A stretch of 64,000 nucleotides of DNA from assembly GCA_028877215.1 (NCBI GenBank), contig JAPPFJ010000031.1, positions 62,001 to 126,000 of the forward strand. Reading direction: 5' to 3'. The DNA comes from Gemmatimonadota bacterium. GTDB lineage: Bacteria > Latescibacterota > UBA2968 > GCA-2709665. Positions 29,189-39,247 of this stretch are shown here, piece after piece. Under the pieces are notes generated by a model that saw only the letters and a list, made by a program, of their open reading frames with translations, searched no databases and was not told the DNA's origin. Made by a program: the position numbers and the translations under genes. Each line of letters opens with the position of its first letter. Positions within the stretch are counted from its first letter, which is position 1.

Positions 29189-30361
29189 CTATAACCGCGG
29201 CCGGCTGCCCGTCCCGTACCCCACGAGTTCCACGTATCCCTGCCCAATCCGCTTCCCGTCACGGCCGGTGATTTCCACCGCGCCCTCCCAGTAGAACATC
29301 GACTTGATCAATGCGCTATGGTTTTCCTGGTCCGCCATCACAGGCCGGATGGACAGCCGCAGGTCCTCGGCGGGCAGCAAGACCTCCCAGCGCGAGGGGT
29401 AGACCGCATCCGTTTCCGGACTCTCCCAGGTCTCCGTCGCTCGAATGGAAAACGCCCCCGGCGCCAGAAACCTGGCCTGCCCGGACGCCGAGACGATTGT
29501 ACCGCGCGCATAATCCGCGGCGCCCGTGGTATCCCGCAGCACGTACAGCATCACCTCGCGGTTGTCGTCGAGCTGAAGGCTGAACCAGTCCCACCCCACC
29601 TGGTGGGCTTCGAGCTGGTTCGACCCGAACTCCTTGTCCATCCAGCTCCGGCCCGATACCGAAAGCCGCTCGCCGCCCAGCCTGATCTCGCCCGTTGTGG
29701 CAAGCCGGGTAAAGCTGTAGTACTGGCTGGCCGCGGCCTCGGCGTTGCCTTTTCTGCTGAATCCGTTCGGCCCCTGGAAGATCATCTCCCTTTCGGGCCG
29801 GGTCGAAAGCGAGAATCCCATACGCTGCCGGCTGTCGGTCATCGCGAAATCGAAACCGGATCCGTTCCACCTCAGCGCCCAAAGCGCGTCAGTACCCGCA
29901 GGGGCCCGGCTCCACGCGATCAGCGTATCCGGGTACTCGCCAAACCCGCCGAGCAGGGGCGTGATCCGGTAGATCACCTCGCTGAAGTGATGGCGTTGCG
30001 ACTCGAGGTCGCCGATGGCCGCGTGGCCCATGATCACATTGCCGGCCGCCCATTCCGAGGCCAGCGAGGGGCGCCGCGGCAACATTCCAACCCTGAAGAA
30101 GGTGAACTGGTACCCGAAGCGGCGCCCGTCCTCCGACGTCAGATGCCCGGTAAAATACCACCACTCCGTTTTGTACCCGTCACGCGCCCAGTGGTCCTGC
30201 GGGAAGGACCACACATAGTCCGGACGGGCGGCCTTCCACTCCCCGGCGTGGACCGCGGGGGCGATCGCAAGCAGGCAAAAAGCAAGCGCAACCCCCATTA
30301 TGTAGGAAAACAGCGAGGCGCGCTCCGTTTTCGGGTTCGATTTCACGATTTTTCGATTCAT
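29189..30361 (-). CDS. AttH/carotenoid 1,2-hydratase-like lipocalin-domain protein (secreted)
   Basis: YVWSFPQDHWARDGYKTEWWYFTGHLTSEDGRRFGYQFTFFRVG...WMDKEFGSNQLEAHQVGWDWFSLQLDDNREVMLYVLR. Confidence 0.85.
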   Translation of the reverse strand: MNRKIVKSNPKTERASLFSYIMGVALAFCLLAIAPAVHAGEWKAARPDYVWSFPQDHWARDGYKTEWWYFTGHLTSEDGRRFGYQFTFFRVGMLPRRPSLASEWAAGNVIMGHAAIGDLESQRHHFSEVIYRITPLLGGFGEYPDTLIAWSRAPAGTDALWALRWNGSGFDFAMTDSRQRMGFSLSTRPEREMIFQGPNGFSRKGNAEAAASQYYSFTRLATTGEIRLGGERLSVSGRSWMDKEFGSNQLEAHQVGWDWFSLQLDDNREVMLYVLRDTTGAADYARGTIVSASGQARFLAPGAFSIRATETWESPETDAVYPSRWEVLLPAEDLRLSIRPVMADQENHSALIKSMFYWEGAVEITGRDGKRIGQGYVELVGYGTGSRPRL

Positions 30362-30548
30362 CTAACGAAATACTGAGATGAACCGTCTCCTTACGCGGGG
30401 CTTCGGTTCAGGCTTCATTTCAGGTGTCGTATCTTCAATCGGTTCGGTTGTCGGTTGAACCGCGGGTTCTCCCAGATTCGTCCGGACGACGACGGTACCC
30501 GCGTTAAAATCATGGATAGCCCGGTTTTTAAAGATTCCTGGCCTTTTT

Positions 30549-32006
30549 TCATTTGGACCCTCCCGATACCAGCCCCGCGAAGCCCTCGCGCCCCTGGCGG
30601 AAGAGCTCCCGGACGTCTTCGCGCTGCCGGTCGTTGTTGTAACGGCCCCAGGTATCGATCCATTTCAGCGAGTCGTCGATTCCGTTCAGGAAAATTTGTG
30701 CGGACTCCTCTCGTTCGGTGGGGGGACGGCCGCACGAGAAATAGACCGGGCTGCTGTGCGCGTAGATGGACTGGTCGAAGCTGTCCCGCCCGTCGCCCCA
30801 GAGCCGCGCGGCGATCCACCCGTCCCTGTCGACGTCCACGCGATGGCGGACGGCGCCCGCGCGTTTACCATTCGCATCGTGCTCCGCGTGGATGACGCGG
30901 CCATTCATCACAACTTCCACGCGATGGACCGGATAGAAGGAACCGAAGCTGGTTTCGATATCGAGCGCGCCCCCTGAGGGCAGCCGGACCGTGGATCCCA
31001 TCGGCTGATCGTTGACGGTCAGATCGACGGCGGGGCCGTTGGTGATGAAGGTGTTGCCCGCCTTCATGCCGGCGATCCAGTTTTCGTAGGAAAACGCGTC
31101 GCTGGTGTTGACGTACACCCGGTTGTTGGAGCAGACGAACCAGTCCGTGCCGGTGGATGCGGGCAGGCGTATGCCGCAGTTGAGGAGCTTGTACCAGAGG
31201 TCGTATTCGGGGTCCATCCAGAAGGGATCGAACAGGTTGAAGGCATCCAGCTTACCCAATACCGCCGCGACCGGCGCCTCCATGCCCCGGCCGTTGTGGC
31301 ACCAGATGACAATGCCGCCCTGGTCTCGCGCTTCGTCGCAGCAGAAGCAGAGCGGCGGATAGTCGGGGTCGAACTGGGCGGTGAGGATGTGGCCGCGGCT
31401 GACGGGCTGGACGATATTACGGATGTTGAGAAACATCACGTGTCCGTACCCGAAACCCCAGGGGGAGTTCTCGCCGTAGTGGCGGTTCTCTTCGCCGATG
31501 TCCAGGACGTGATGCGCGGTGGTGAAGTCGTTCATCACGCCGATGGGATACTTGTTGCTGGCGTAGGGAAGTTGCCTTCTGTCCAGGACGCTGACGACGG
31601 TCACGTTGTAGCCTTCGACGCTGCAGTCGATGGCCAGCCGGTCGTCCGGCCGCGATTCCTTTTCATCGTAGTGGATGTGGGTGTTGCCCGGGTACCAGTT
31701 GTTCTCCTGCGGGAAATACCATCGGTTGAGGCTGATCTCGACGTCTCTCGCGCCGTGTTCGGGCATGTCGACGACCGTGCGAAGGGGCTCGTATTCGGTC
31801 CCTCGTTCCACCAGGACGTCGGTGCGCCCGCGGCCCCCTCGGACCTCGAATTCCCCGTCGCAGAAGAAGAACGGCGTTCCCGGGCCCCGCTTCAGCAGGG
31901 CCTCGGGAGGATGCGCGAAACGGCCGTCGGAGGTCAGCACGTGGACCTTGGCGTCGATCGGCTCGCCGGTCGCACCGTCAACAATTCGCCCTCTCAGAAT
32001 ACCCAT
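30549..32006 (-). CDS. CehA/McbA-family metallohydrolase (PHP-like)
   Basis: NNWYPGNTHIHYDEKESRPDDRLAIDCSVEGYNVTVVSV...GIVIWCHNGRGMEAP...GIRLPASTGTDWF...GNTFITNGPAVDLTVN. Confidence 0.75.
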   Translation of the reverse strand: MGILRGRIVDGATGEPIDAKVHVLTSDGRFAHPPEALLKRGPGTPFFFCDGEFEVRGGRGRTDVLVERGTEYEPLRTVVDMPEHGARDVEISLNRWYFPQENNWYPGNTHIHYDEKESRPDDRLAIDCSVEGYNVTVVSVLDRRQLPYASNKYPIGVMNDFTTAHHVLDIGEENRHYGENSPWGFGYGHVMFLNIRNIVQPVSRGHILTAQFDPDYPPLCFCCDEARDQGGIVIWCHNGRGMEAPVAAVLGKLDAFNLFDPFWMDPEYDLWYKLLNCGIRLPASTGTDWFVCSNNRVYVNTSDAFSYENWIAGMKAGNTFITNGPAVDLTVNDQPMGSTVRLPSGGALDIETSFGSFYPVHRVEVVMNGRVIHAEHDANGKRAGAVRHRVDVDRDGWIAARLWGDGRDSFDQSIYAHSSPVYFSCGRPPTEREESAQIFLNGIDDSLKWIDTWGRYNNDRQREDVRELFRQGREGFAGLVSGGSK

Positions 32007-32127
32007 AGAGAACCCCCGGGGTGGAAATTTCATGTCACAAAGGTGCCGATTGTCCTCATCAGCCAGCGACGAATCTATGCAGGCTCACTTCACACACCCG
32101 GCTTCGAACGGCACACGCGCCACCAGC

Positions 32128-32147
32128 GGGCGACCGGCCGGTCGCCC
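32128..32147. repeat. GGGCGACC-GGCC-GGTCGCCC palindromic repeat copy
   Basis: gggcgaccggccggtcgccc, perfect 8-bp arms. Confidence 0.7.
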
Positions 32148-32222
32148 CTGCAAATGCTATGAAGGTACAACGAGGCCAGGATGCCCTCGATCCGGGGGAA
32201 GAGGTCTAGTCTGTTGCCTCCA

Positions 32223-33485
32223 TCAGGCTTCCTCCTGCCCCGCCTCTCCCGTCGCTTCCTGGAATTCGGCGATCCATTTTTCGGCGTCTTCTTCGGTGTA
32301 GGTTCCGATGACCGCCCCGCTGTGTTCCGGAAGCTCATAGGAAGCCGTCTTGCCGACGTGTGGCGTTAACTTTTCACGTAGTGCGCTTGCCGTTTCGTGG
32401 TACATCCCATCCAGAATGGATTCCATCTCCTCCAACGTCAAGCCGCCGCTGAAAATCGCCCCGCTCGGGTCGGTCTCTTCGCCGACGGACTGCGTCACGC
32501 GCTCCGAGAATGAGTCCGGGTAATCCACGTGACTCCTCACGCCCTGAAACTGCGCCTCGGTGAGATCCGCACCCTGAAGATTCGCATCCACAATGAAAGC
32601 GCCCTGAAGATGCGTGCGTCCAAGCGTTGTGCCGCGCAGCATCGAACGGCCAAGATCGGCGCCCTGGAGGCTCGCCCTGGAGAGGCTCGCGGCGTCGAGT
32701 CGCGCTCCGACCAGGTCCGCCCCCTGCAGCTTGGCCCATGAGAGACCGGCCACCTGAAGGTGCGCCCACGACAGGTCCGCGCCCTGGAGTTGCGCCCCGA
32801 CCAGGTCCGCCCCCTGCAGCCTCGCCTCCGCAAGATTGGCGCCGCACAAATACGCGGCACAAAGTGTCGCTCCGTTCAACCAGCTTCCCTGCAGGTCGAT
32901 CTGAAGCCCTTTACAGATCCCGCGAGGGGATGCGAACAGCAGGTTCAGCAGGCTTTGGACCTCCTCCGACGGTTTCGACCTGTACCTTCTCCGATACGTA
33001 TCCTGTTCCGTAGTGCGGCGGATATGCGAGCAGAGAATGTCCAGCACAGGCTGTCGTAACGCTTCCGTATCCTGCGCAAGGTGGAAGAGTTCGTAAGCGC
33101 CACCCAGGCGAACGGCCACCGACTCGTGCCCCATGTGTTCGACACCGTAATGGAGGCGTTGATGCCTCTGTCCCATTTCGGCGTCGCGGCTCGTGCGCGC
33201 CTGCTCCGCCGTGGCCCGGGCCTGCTCTACAGCCGCGTTGGCCTGCGTTCTGGCGACCTCCTCCATCTCTCTGGCGCGTTTGTAGGACATCAGGGCGTTC
33301 AGCGCAACCAGGACACCGGCAGCGCCTATTCCCAGGAACTTAAGCGTATCGGCTCTCTGGTTCATACCCAGAGCCTCGGTCATGGAATATGCGGCCCCCG
33401 GTAAGAACAGGAAGCACACGAATGCCCCCAGCGCGAGCACGAGCAGGGCAATCAGAACGGTCTGCAGAACCAGGAAAAGATTCAT
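32223..33485 (-). CDS. Membrane-anchored pentapeptide-repeat protein
   Basis: N-terminal TMs, coiled coil, then repeated A(D/N)LxxAxLQGADL pentapeptides. Confidence 0.85.
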   Translation of the reverse strand: MNLFLVLQTVLIALLVLALGAFVCFLFLPGAAYSMTEALGMNQRADTLKFLGIGAAGVLVALNALMSYKRAREMEEVARTQANAAVEQARATAEQARTSRDAEMGQRHQRLHYGVEHMGHESVAVRLGGAYELFHLAQDTEALRQPVLDILCSHIRRTTEQDTYRRRYRSKPSEEVQSLLNLLFASPRGICKGLQIDLQGSWLNGATLCAAYLCGANLAEARLQGADLVGAQLQGADLSWAHLQVAGLSWAKLQGADLVGARLDAASLSRASLQGADLGRSMLRGTTLGRTHLQGAFIVDANLQGADLTEAQFQGVRSHVDYPDSFSERVTQSVGEETDPSGAIFSGGLTLEEMESILDGMYHETASALREKLTPHVGKTASYELPEHSGAVIGTYTEEDAEKWIAEFQEATGEAGQEEA

Positions 33486-33648
33486 CGGGTCCTCCCTGTA
33501 ATGTGGCGGTATTCAGAATCGGGTTGCAATGTTGTCCCGCGCTCCGTTCACGTCGGACGCGGGACAAGGGGCGAATGCATCGCGGTCTCGGAAATATCCA
33601 GCCATATGCTGCCATTGGCAAACAGAATTCGCGGCACACCGCCCTGCT

Positions 33649-36180
33649 TCACGCCAGCAGATCGTCCCGGCCCAGTTCGGTTGCCATGGTACGGCTGGCG
33701 CGCGCCGCAGGGTAGAGACTGGCCAGAAAGGCCGCTCCGAGTATGGCTGCCACCTGCTGGAGAACGGGTCCCCAGGGCCAGTAGACCTGTATGGTCCATC
33801 CGAAATACGCCCGGTTGATCTCGAAAACAAGGACTCCCGCGAGCAGCACGCCCCCCAGAAGTCCGAGCGCCAGGCCCAGCAGTCCGAAACCCATGCCCTG
33901 GCCCAGAAACACCAGAAAGACCTGGCTGCGCTTCGCGCCGACCGCGCGATATAACGCCAACTCGGTAACCTGCTCGCGCACGAGTACCAGAAGCATCAGC
34001 ATAATCCCGCAAACGGCAATCAGCAGGCTCATACCCTGCAGAATCCGGGTGACCAGAAACGTCTGGTCGAAAATCCGGAACACCTCGTCTCTCAGCCGGC
34101 GATTGCTGCGAATTTGCAGCGGCGCATCCGAATACCGAACTTTCAGACTCTCTATGACCCTGTCCCCGTCCCAACCCGACTTGAGGAATAGCGCCGCGCC
34201 GTTGACCGGACCGGGACCGAAGGTGGTCTCCAGTGTTTTCAGGTCCATGACGACCGCGCCGCCGCCCGTATGGTAGTCGTAATACACACCTGCCACGGCA
34301 AACCGGACCTCCCCGTCCGGCCCGGAAACCGGGATTTCGTCACCGGCCCACACATCGATCCCGCGGGCAAGCGTTTCTCCGACAAGAACTGCGGACTCCT
34401 CCCGCGCCCGTCGGAACGCCTCATCCACGTTCCCGTCGAGCAGCGGAAAACGTACCTCGCCCCCTGGAAGCGCCATGTCAACCCCGGCCAGTCCAATCTG
34501 ACGGTCGCCGGACCATGCGGGGAAGCCGCGGAGGCGGTCCACCATCGCTACGCCCGGATGACCCGCCATAGAAGCAACGAGTTCATCGCTCAGTGTACCC
34601 TCGTTTCCGCGCCCACGCCAGGAAGCGGGCGAAATATAAACGTCCGCGCGGACCGAAGCGTTGACCCACACCTCCATCGTCCGCCGGAAACTTCCGATCA
34701 TCAGCGTGATGCCCACCAGCATGCTGACGGCGATGGCCAGAGACGCCACCGCGAACGACGTCGTCCGGATCCGGACGCCAAGCGCCCTCAGGCTGTACCC
34801 CGGCCCGAATCCCCTTACGCGCACCAGGCCGCAAACCTGGCTGATCGCAAACGGCGCGCACAGCGGCAGTCCGATGAGGAGTGCCACACATAGCACGAAC
34901 CCCGCGTGTTTCCATTCCCGCCCCCATCCGAGGTACCAGACGCCAGCCGACGCGAAAATACACATGCCCGCCGAAAAAAGGCGCAATACCAGCGACCCCG
35001 TCCGCTCCTGAAGCGGGACCGCTGAAAGCAGGGCACGTGTATCCCGTCGACTCATGTCCAGCGCGGGCGCCAGTGCGCCCGCCAGTGCGCCGCCCATCCC
35101 AATCGCCACTCCCAGCCCGTACAGCCACCCTGGCAGCGTCAGGGATGAGATTTCCTCCAGCAGGTAGAGATTGGTGAGCGTCGCGCTCACAAGCTCCATG
35201 TTCGCCTCGGCGGCCCAATATCCCAATGGCAGCCCGAGCAGCACCCCCACCGCCCCCAGAAGCGCCACCTCCCCCAGTATCAGCGCAAGGACCTGAGCCC
35301 GTGTGGCGCCAAGGGAGCGCAGAAGTCCGAACTCCGTCCGCCGCCGTATCAGCCCCGCCTGCGTGCTGCTGTACACCAGAAACAATCCAACGAACAGGCT
35401 GATCAGGCTCATCGCCGAGAGATTCAGCCTGAACGCGGAAAGCAGTCCCTCAGCCTGCTCCGACCGCTGGCCGGGCGTCGACACGCGCACCCCGGGTCCA
35501 AGCCTTTCCTGCAATCGCCTTCGGACGCTGGAAGCGTCGGCGCCCCGGGCGACCCGCACGTCGATCTGATGCAGCTCGCCCCGCCTCCCTGTCAGCGCCT
35601 GCGCCTGCGCGATATCCATCACCACCAGCTTCCGGCTGGCGACCGGGCTCAGCGCCTGGAAGTCCACCAGCGCCCCCACGCGCAGCCGCACCCTCCGCAC
35701 CCCGCTGTGCACTTCGAACGTATCGCCCATGGCCCAGCCGAACCGCTTTGCCAGGTCCGGCGTTACCGCGCTCCAGCCGTCTCCCGCGAGCGCGGCCGGA
35801 AGATCGCCGGGGTCGCCCCGCCATGGGATCCGCATCGGCGTAAAAAAGTCGACCCCCAGAACCTCGAGGTAAAACCTCTTCCGGCCCGCCAGCGCCACGT
35901 CCGTGCGGTACAACGGCCACGCCGCCGCCACACCCTCAACCGACAGCACTTCGGGGTACAAATATTCCGGAAACGCCGGCGTTCTTCCCAGGACGCTCAA
36001 GTCCGCATCCCCGCTTACCGCCCGTACGGTCCCCTCGAACGCGGCCAGCGCATTGAAATTCACAATCTGAATGGAGAGCACCGAAGCAACGCCCAGCGCC
36101 ACTCCGAAAACGGTCAGGAAATAAAGGCTGCCCCCCGCGCGAAGATGGGCGCCCAGCGATTTAGCAAAGTATCGGATCAA
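33649..36180 (-). CDS. FtsX/MacB-like ABC transporter permease (two FtsX domains)
   Basis: RTEFGLLRSLGATRAQVLALILGEVALLGAVGVLLGLPLG...ELALYRAVGAKRSQVFLVFLGQGMGFGLLGLALG. Confidence 0.85.
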   Translation of the reverse strand: MIRYFAKSLGAHLRAGGSLYFLTVFGVALGVASVLSIQIVNFNALAAFEGTVRAVSGDADLSVLGRTPAFPEYLYPEVLSVEGVAAAWPLYRTDVALAGRKRFYLEVLGVDFFTPMRIPWRGDPGDLPAALAGDGWSAVTPDLAKRFGWAMGDTFEVHSGVRRVRLRVGALVDFQALSPVASRKLVVMDIAQAQALTGRRGELHQIDVRVARGADASSVRRRLQERLGPGVRVSTPGQRSEQAEGLLSAFRLNLSAMSLISLFVGLFLVYSSTQAGLIRRRTEFGLLRSLGATRAQVLALILGEVALLGAVGVLLGLPLGYWAAEANMELVSATLTNLYLLEEISSLTLPGWLYGLGVAIGMGGALAGALAPALDMSRRDTRALLSAVPLQERTGSLVLRLFSAGMCIFASAGVWYLGWGREWKHAGFVLCVALLIGLPLCAPFAISQVCGLVRVRGFGPGYSLRALGVRIRTTSFAVASLAIAVSMLVGITLMIGSFRRTMEVWVNASVRADVYISPASWRGRGNEGTLSDELVASMAGHPGVAMVDRLRGFPAWSGDRQIGLAGVDMALPGGEVRFPLLDGNVDEAFRRAREESAVLVGETLARGIDVWAGDEIPVSGPDGEVRFAVAGVYYDYHTGGGAVVMDLKTLETTFGPGPVNGAALFLKSGWDGDRVIESLKVRYSDAPLQIRSNRRLRDEVFRIFDQTFLVTRILQGMSLLIAVCGIMLMLLVLVREQVTELALYRAVGAKRSQVFLVFLGQGMGFGLLGLALGLLGGVLLAGVLVFEINRAYFGWTIQVYWPWGPVLQQVAAILGAAFLASLYPAARASRTMATELGRDDLLA

Positions 36181-36240
36181 CGGAACGGCCCTGATCTGCC
36201 AAAAACAGTCGACATACGGTGCGTTCGGCGCCCCGGACGG

Positions 36241-36981
36241 TTACGCGGGGGCGTGCGGCGGGGACGGCAGGCTCAGCTCTCCGCTGTGCAGTTCCCAGAC
36301 CTCGTCGGCCAGCGCGGCGAATTCCCGGCTGTGTGTCACGTAAACCAGCGTCGCGCCCTCGTCTTCAACCAGGTCCATCATCATATTCATCACCCGCCGC
36401 CCGTTCTCGTCGTCCAGGTTGCCCGTGGGTTCATCCGCCAGCAGCAATCCGGGACGGCGCAACAGCGCCCGGCAGATGGCCACCCGCTGCTGCTCGCCCC
36501 CCGACAGCTTCTGCACCGGGTCTCCGGCACGGTCGGCCAGTTCCACGCGCTCCAGCAGTTCCCGGACCCGCGGGCGGTACAACCCCGTCTTCTCCCCGGC
36601 GATCATCGCCGGAAGCGCGACGTTATCCGCCACCGGCAGGTGCGGCATCAGATAGAAGAACTGAAAAATGAGCCCGATCCCGTCCCGGCGCAGCTTCGTT
36701 CGCGCGTCTTCCGACAGCGCACTCAGGTCCCGTTGGCCCACCCTCACGACACCTTCGGTGGGAACGTCAATACCGGCCGCCAGGTGCAATATGGTGGACT
36801 TCCCGCTCCCGCTCCGTCCCACAACCGCCACCTTCCGGCCCGGCTCCACCACAAACGAAACGCCGCGAAGCGCATATCGCAATCCGACGCCTGCATCATA
36901 AGCCTTCGAGACGCCTTCAAACGAGAGCGCGTTTGCTATTTCGATTTCACCGTTCATCAGGACCGTATCGGGGAAAAACAC
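36241..36981 (-). CDS. LolD/MacB-like ABC ATPase
   Basis: VVGRSGSGKSTILHLAAGIDVPTEG...LSGGEQQRVAICRALLRRPGLLLADEPTGNLD. Confidence 0.9.
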   Translation of the reverse strand: MFFPDTVLMNGEIEIANALSFEGVSKAYDAGVGLRYALRGVSFVVEPGRKVAVVGRSGSGKSTILHLAAGIDVPTEGVVRVGQRDLSALSEDARTKLRRDGIGLIFQFFYLMPHLPVADNVALPAMIAGEKTGLYRPRVRELLERVELADRAGDPVQKLSGGEQQRVAICRALLRRPGLLLADEPTGNLDDENGRRVMNMMMDLVEDEGATLVYVTHSREFAALADEVWELHSGELSLPSPPHAPA

Positions 36982-37104
36982 GAGGTGCCACGGGCACAGG
37001 ACTCCGGAACACGCAGATGGATTGAGGTTGCGATCACGGTTGTTTTCGCGTATCTATTTCAGCACGGATCGTAATACGAAACATCCTCCGGGGGCGTCCC
37101 TTCC

Positions 37105-38160
37105 ATGTCGTTCATCAGAAAGAAACATACGCTCACAAGCCTGGCGCGGACCTGCGGGTGAGCGGCCAAAATCAGTCCGGTCGGACTGAAGAAACTCCTG
37201 GACGGCCTGCCTCAAAACGCCGACCCGAATCTTATGGTGGGATTTCAGTCCAGCGACGACGCCGGTGTCTACCGGATGGACGGCGAGACCGCCCTGGTGC
37301 TCACGGCGGACTTCATCACGCCTCCGGTCGACGACCCGTTCGTTTTCGGACAGATCGGCGCGGCCAACGCCCTCAGCGACGTCTACGCCATGGGCGGACG
37401 GCCCATCGCGTGCCTGAACCTGATCGGATTTCCATCCCGGCGCCTCGGGCCGGAGGTCCTTGAGGGCATCGTAGAGGGCGCCCTGAGCAAGATCACGGAA
37501 GCGGGCGCTGTACTGGCGGGCGGGCACACGACCGACGACGAGGAACCCAAGTTCGGCCTGTCCGTGACCGGTGTCGTGCACCCTGAAGAATACTGGCACA
37601 ACGCCGGGGCCCGTCCGGACGACCTGCTCATCCTGACCAAGCCCATAGGCAGCGGCGTGCTGTTTAACGCCAACCTAAAGGGATGGGTTTCGGACGCGGC
37701 GCTCAAGGATTGCCTCGACACGACGTCGGCTCTCAACAAAACATCGGCTGACGTGATGGCGGGGTTTGACATTCACGCGGCGACAGACGTCACCGGCTTC
37801 GGCCTGGCCGGCCACGCCCTCGAAATCGCGAGGGGTTCCGGGCTCACCCTGGAGATCTCGGCGGCAGACGTCCCGGTGATGCCGGAAGCCCTGGAAATGT
37901 ACGAGAAAGGCGTTGGCACCGGCGCCAACGCCGCCAACCGGGAACTCATCCGTGACGCGACCCGGTTTGACGCGGCCCTGCCTGAACGGCACGACGAGAT
38001 ATTCGTCGATCCCCAGACCAGCGGCGGTTTACTGGTCTCGGTTTCTCCCGACCAGGGACGAAACCTCCTGACTGCCCTGCACGACGCCGGAGAGCGTTGG
38101 GCGCGTATCATCGGTTCCGCAAAGCCGCTCGACGGGAGCGCGCAGATCATCTTTGCCTGA
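37105..38160 (+). CDS. selD: Selenide, water dikinase (SelD), predicted selenoprotein with in-frame UGA at 37159-37161
   Basis: MSFIRKKHTLTSLARTCG-U-AAKISPVGLKKLLDGLPQNADPNLMVGFQSSDDAGVYRM...; conserved NALSDVYAMGG, GGHTTDDEEPKFGLSVTG, ATDVTGFGLAGHALEIA. Confidence 0.88.
37172..37189 (+). promoter_or_regulatory. Predicted bacterial SECIS hairpin
   Basis: TCAGTCC-GGTC-GGACTGA, 7-bp perfect stem; loop begins 18 nt after the UGA and starts with G. Confidence 0.75.
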
Positions 38161-38218
38161 GTGTCCTGTCCCAAAAAGATCTCACCATTCAGGCAACTTA
38201 TTTCCGGGACAGAACACT
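38160..38218. repeat. Short inverted-repeat element between convergent selD and trmB
   Basis: AGTGTCCTGTCCC...GGGACAGAACACT (12 of 13 matching arms). AGTGTCCTGTC also occurs at 45761. Confidence 0.5.
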
Positions 38219-39236
38219 AGCGGCCGACCGCGCTTTCCGCCACGCTCAGCCCGGGACACCGCGTCAACACCATTTCTCCCACCCTGCCCACCGCCTGCTT
38301 CACCCCCCAGGTGGGCCGCGGCTGCCCGATCGGCGACAGCTTGATCAACACCCGGTTTCCCGGACGCGCCAGCACCAGGACGCCGAAGTGCTGTGAAAAC
38401 GCGCCCTCCTTGACCAGCGCCTCCACCAGACTGTCCCCGTTCCGGTCTGTGTAGAGGGCCGCCAGTTTGACCACCACCGTGACCCCGCGATGTTCCGTCT
38501 GCCACGAACAGGCTTCAAAGTCCGCCGGCAACCGGTCACGATCGTACTTGCCCTTAAGCAGCATATTCGGCATCGGTCCGACCTTTTCAACGGTTCTTGC
38601 CATGGCGCCGCCTGCGTTTCGCCGCCAGACGAAATAACGGACGGACGCCCCTGCATCCAGGGCCTTTCGTTCATACTTGGTGGGCTTCCTGCCGCGTATC
38701 CTGCACACCGACGGCGTCCGGAAGCCGGATCGCAGAAGCGGTTGCGATCCCAGAATTTCCGAAATCCACGACGCGTATCCACCGTGGTCCGTCGCCACGG
38801 TTACCGTGCCGCCGGGCGCCAGCCGTTCCGCGAGTACCTGGGCAAATGCCGGCTGGATCAGGCGCCTGCCGTGATGCCGCTCCTTGGGCCAGGGATCCGG
38901 GAAGTTAATATATACCTGCGCGAGGCTTTCCGCCGAAAAGAGGCGTTCCAGCACGAAATCCGCCGCTCCATGGACCACCCGCACGTTCTCCGGTCCGCCG
39001 CGATCCAACCGCCTGAACAACCGCTGAACCGACACCCACGATCGTTCGATCCCTACGAAATCCATCTCCGGATGCGCACGGGCCCGGTCCACCAGAAACT
39101 CGCCGGTGCCGAAGCCGACTTCCACGACCAGCGGGCCCGAACGGCCGAAGACCGTCCCCCAGTCAACCGGCCAGTCCACCCTTGTCCAGGATACCGTGTA
39201 ATTCAGGATGGCTTCGCTAAGCGGCCTGGCAGCCAT
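38217..39236 (-). CDS. trmB: tRNA (guanine-N7)-methyltransferase with long C-terminal extension
   Basis: LVVEVGFGTGEFLVDRARAHPEMDFVGIER...QVYINFPDPWPKERHHGRRLIQPAFAQVLAERLAPGGTVTVATDHGGYASWI. Confidence 0.85.
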   Translation of the reverse strand: MAARPLSEAILNYTVSWTRVDWPVDWGTVFGRSGPLVVEVGFGTGEFLVDRARAHPEMDFVGIERSWVSVQRLFRRLDRGGPENVRVVHGAADFVLERLFSAESLAQVYINFPDPWPKERHHGRRLIQPAFAQVLAERLAPGGTVTVATDHGGYASWISEILGSQPLLRSGFRTPSVCRIRGRKPTKYERKALDAGASVRYFVWRRNAGGAMARTVEKVGPMPNMLLKGKYDRDRLPADFEACSWQTEHRGVTVVVKLAALYTDRNGDSLVEALVKEGAFSQHFGVLVLARPGNRVLIKLSPIGQPRPTWGVKQAVGRVGEMVLTRCPGLSVAESAVGR

Positions 39237-39247
39237 GACACCGCTCC

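Noticed and set aside
32540-32880. Repetitive DNA in the pentapeptide gene, considered as a tandem repeat or CRISPR-like array
   Set aside because: The periodicity is fully explained by the A(D/N)LxxAxLQGADL coding repeats.
35569-37074. 501-aa plus-strand ORF
   Set aside because: Antisense to the FtsX-like permease and LolD-like ATPase.
37234-38160. selD starting at the ATG at 37234 as in the ORF track
   Set aside because: It would lack the conserved N-terminal glycine-rich Cys/Sec segment. The UGA at 37159 is better explained as selenocysteine.
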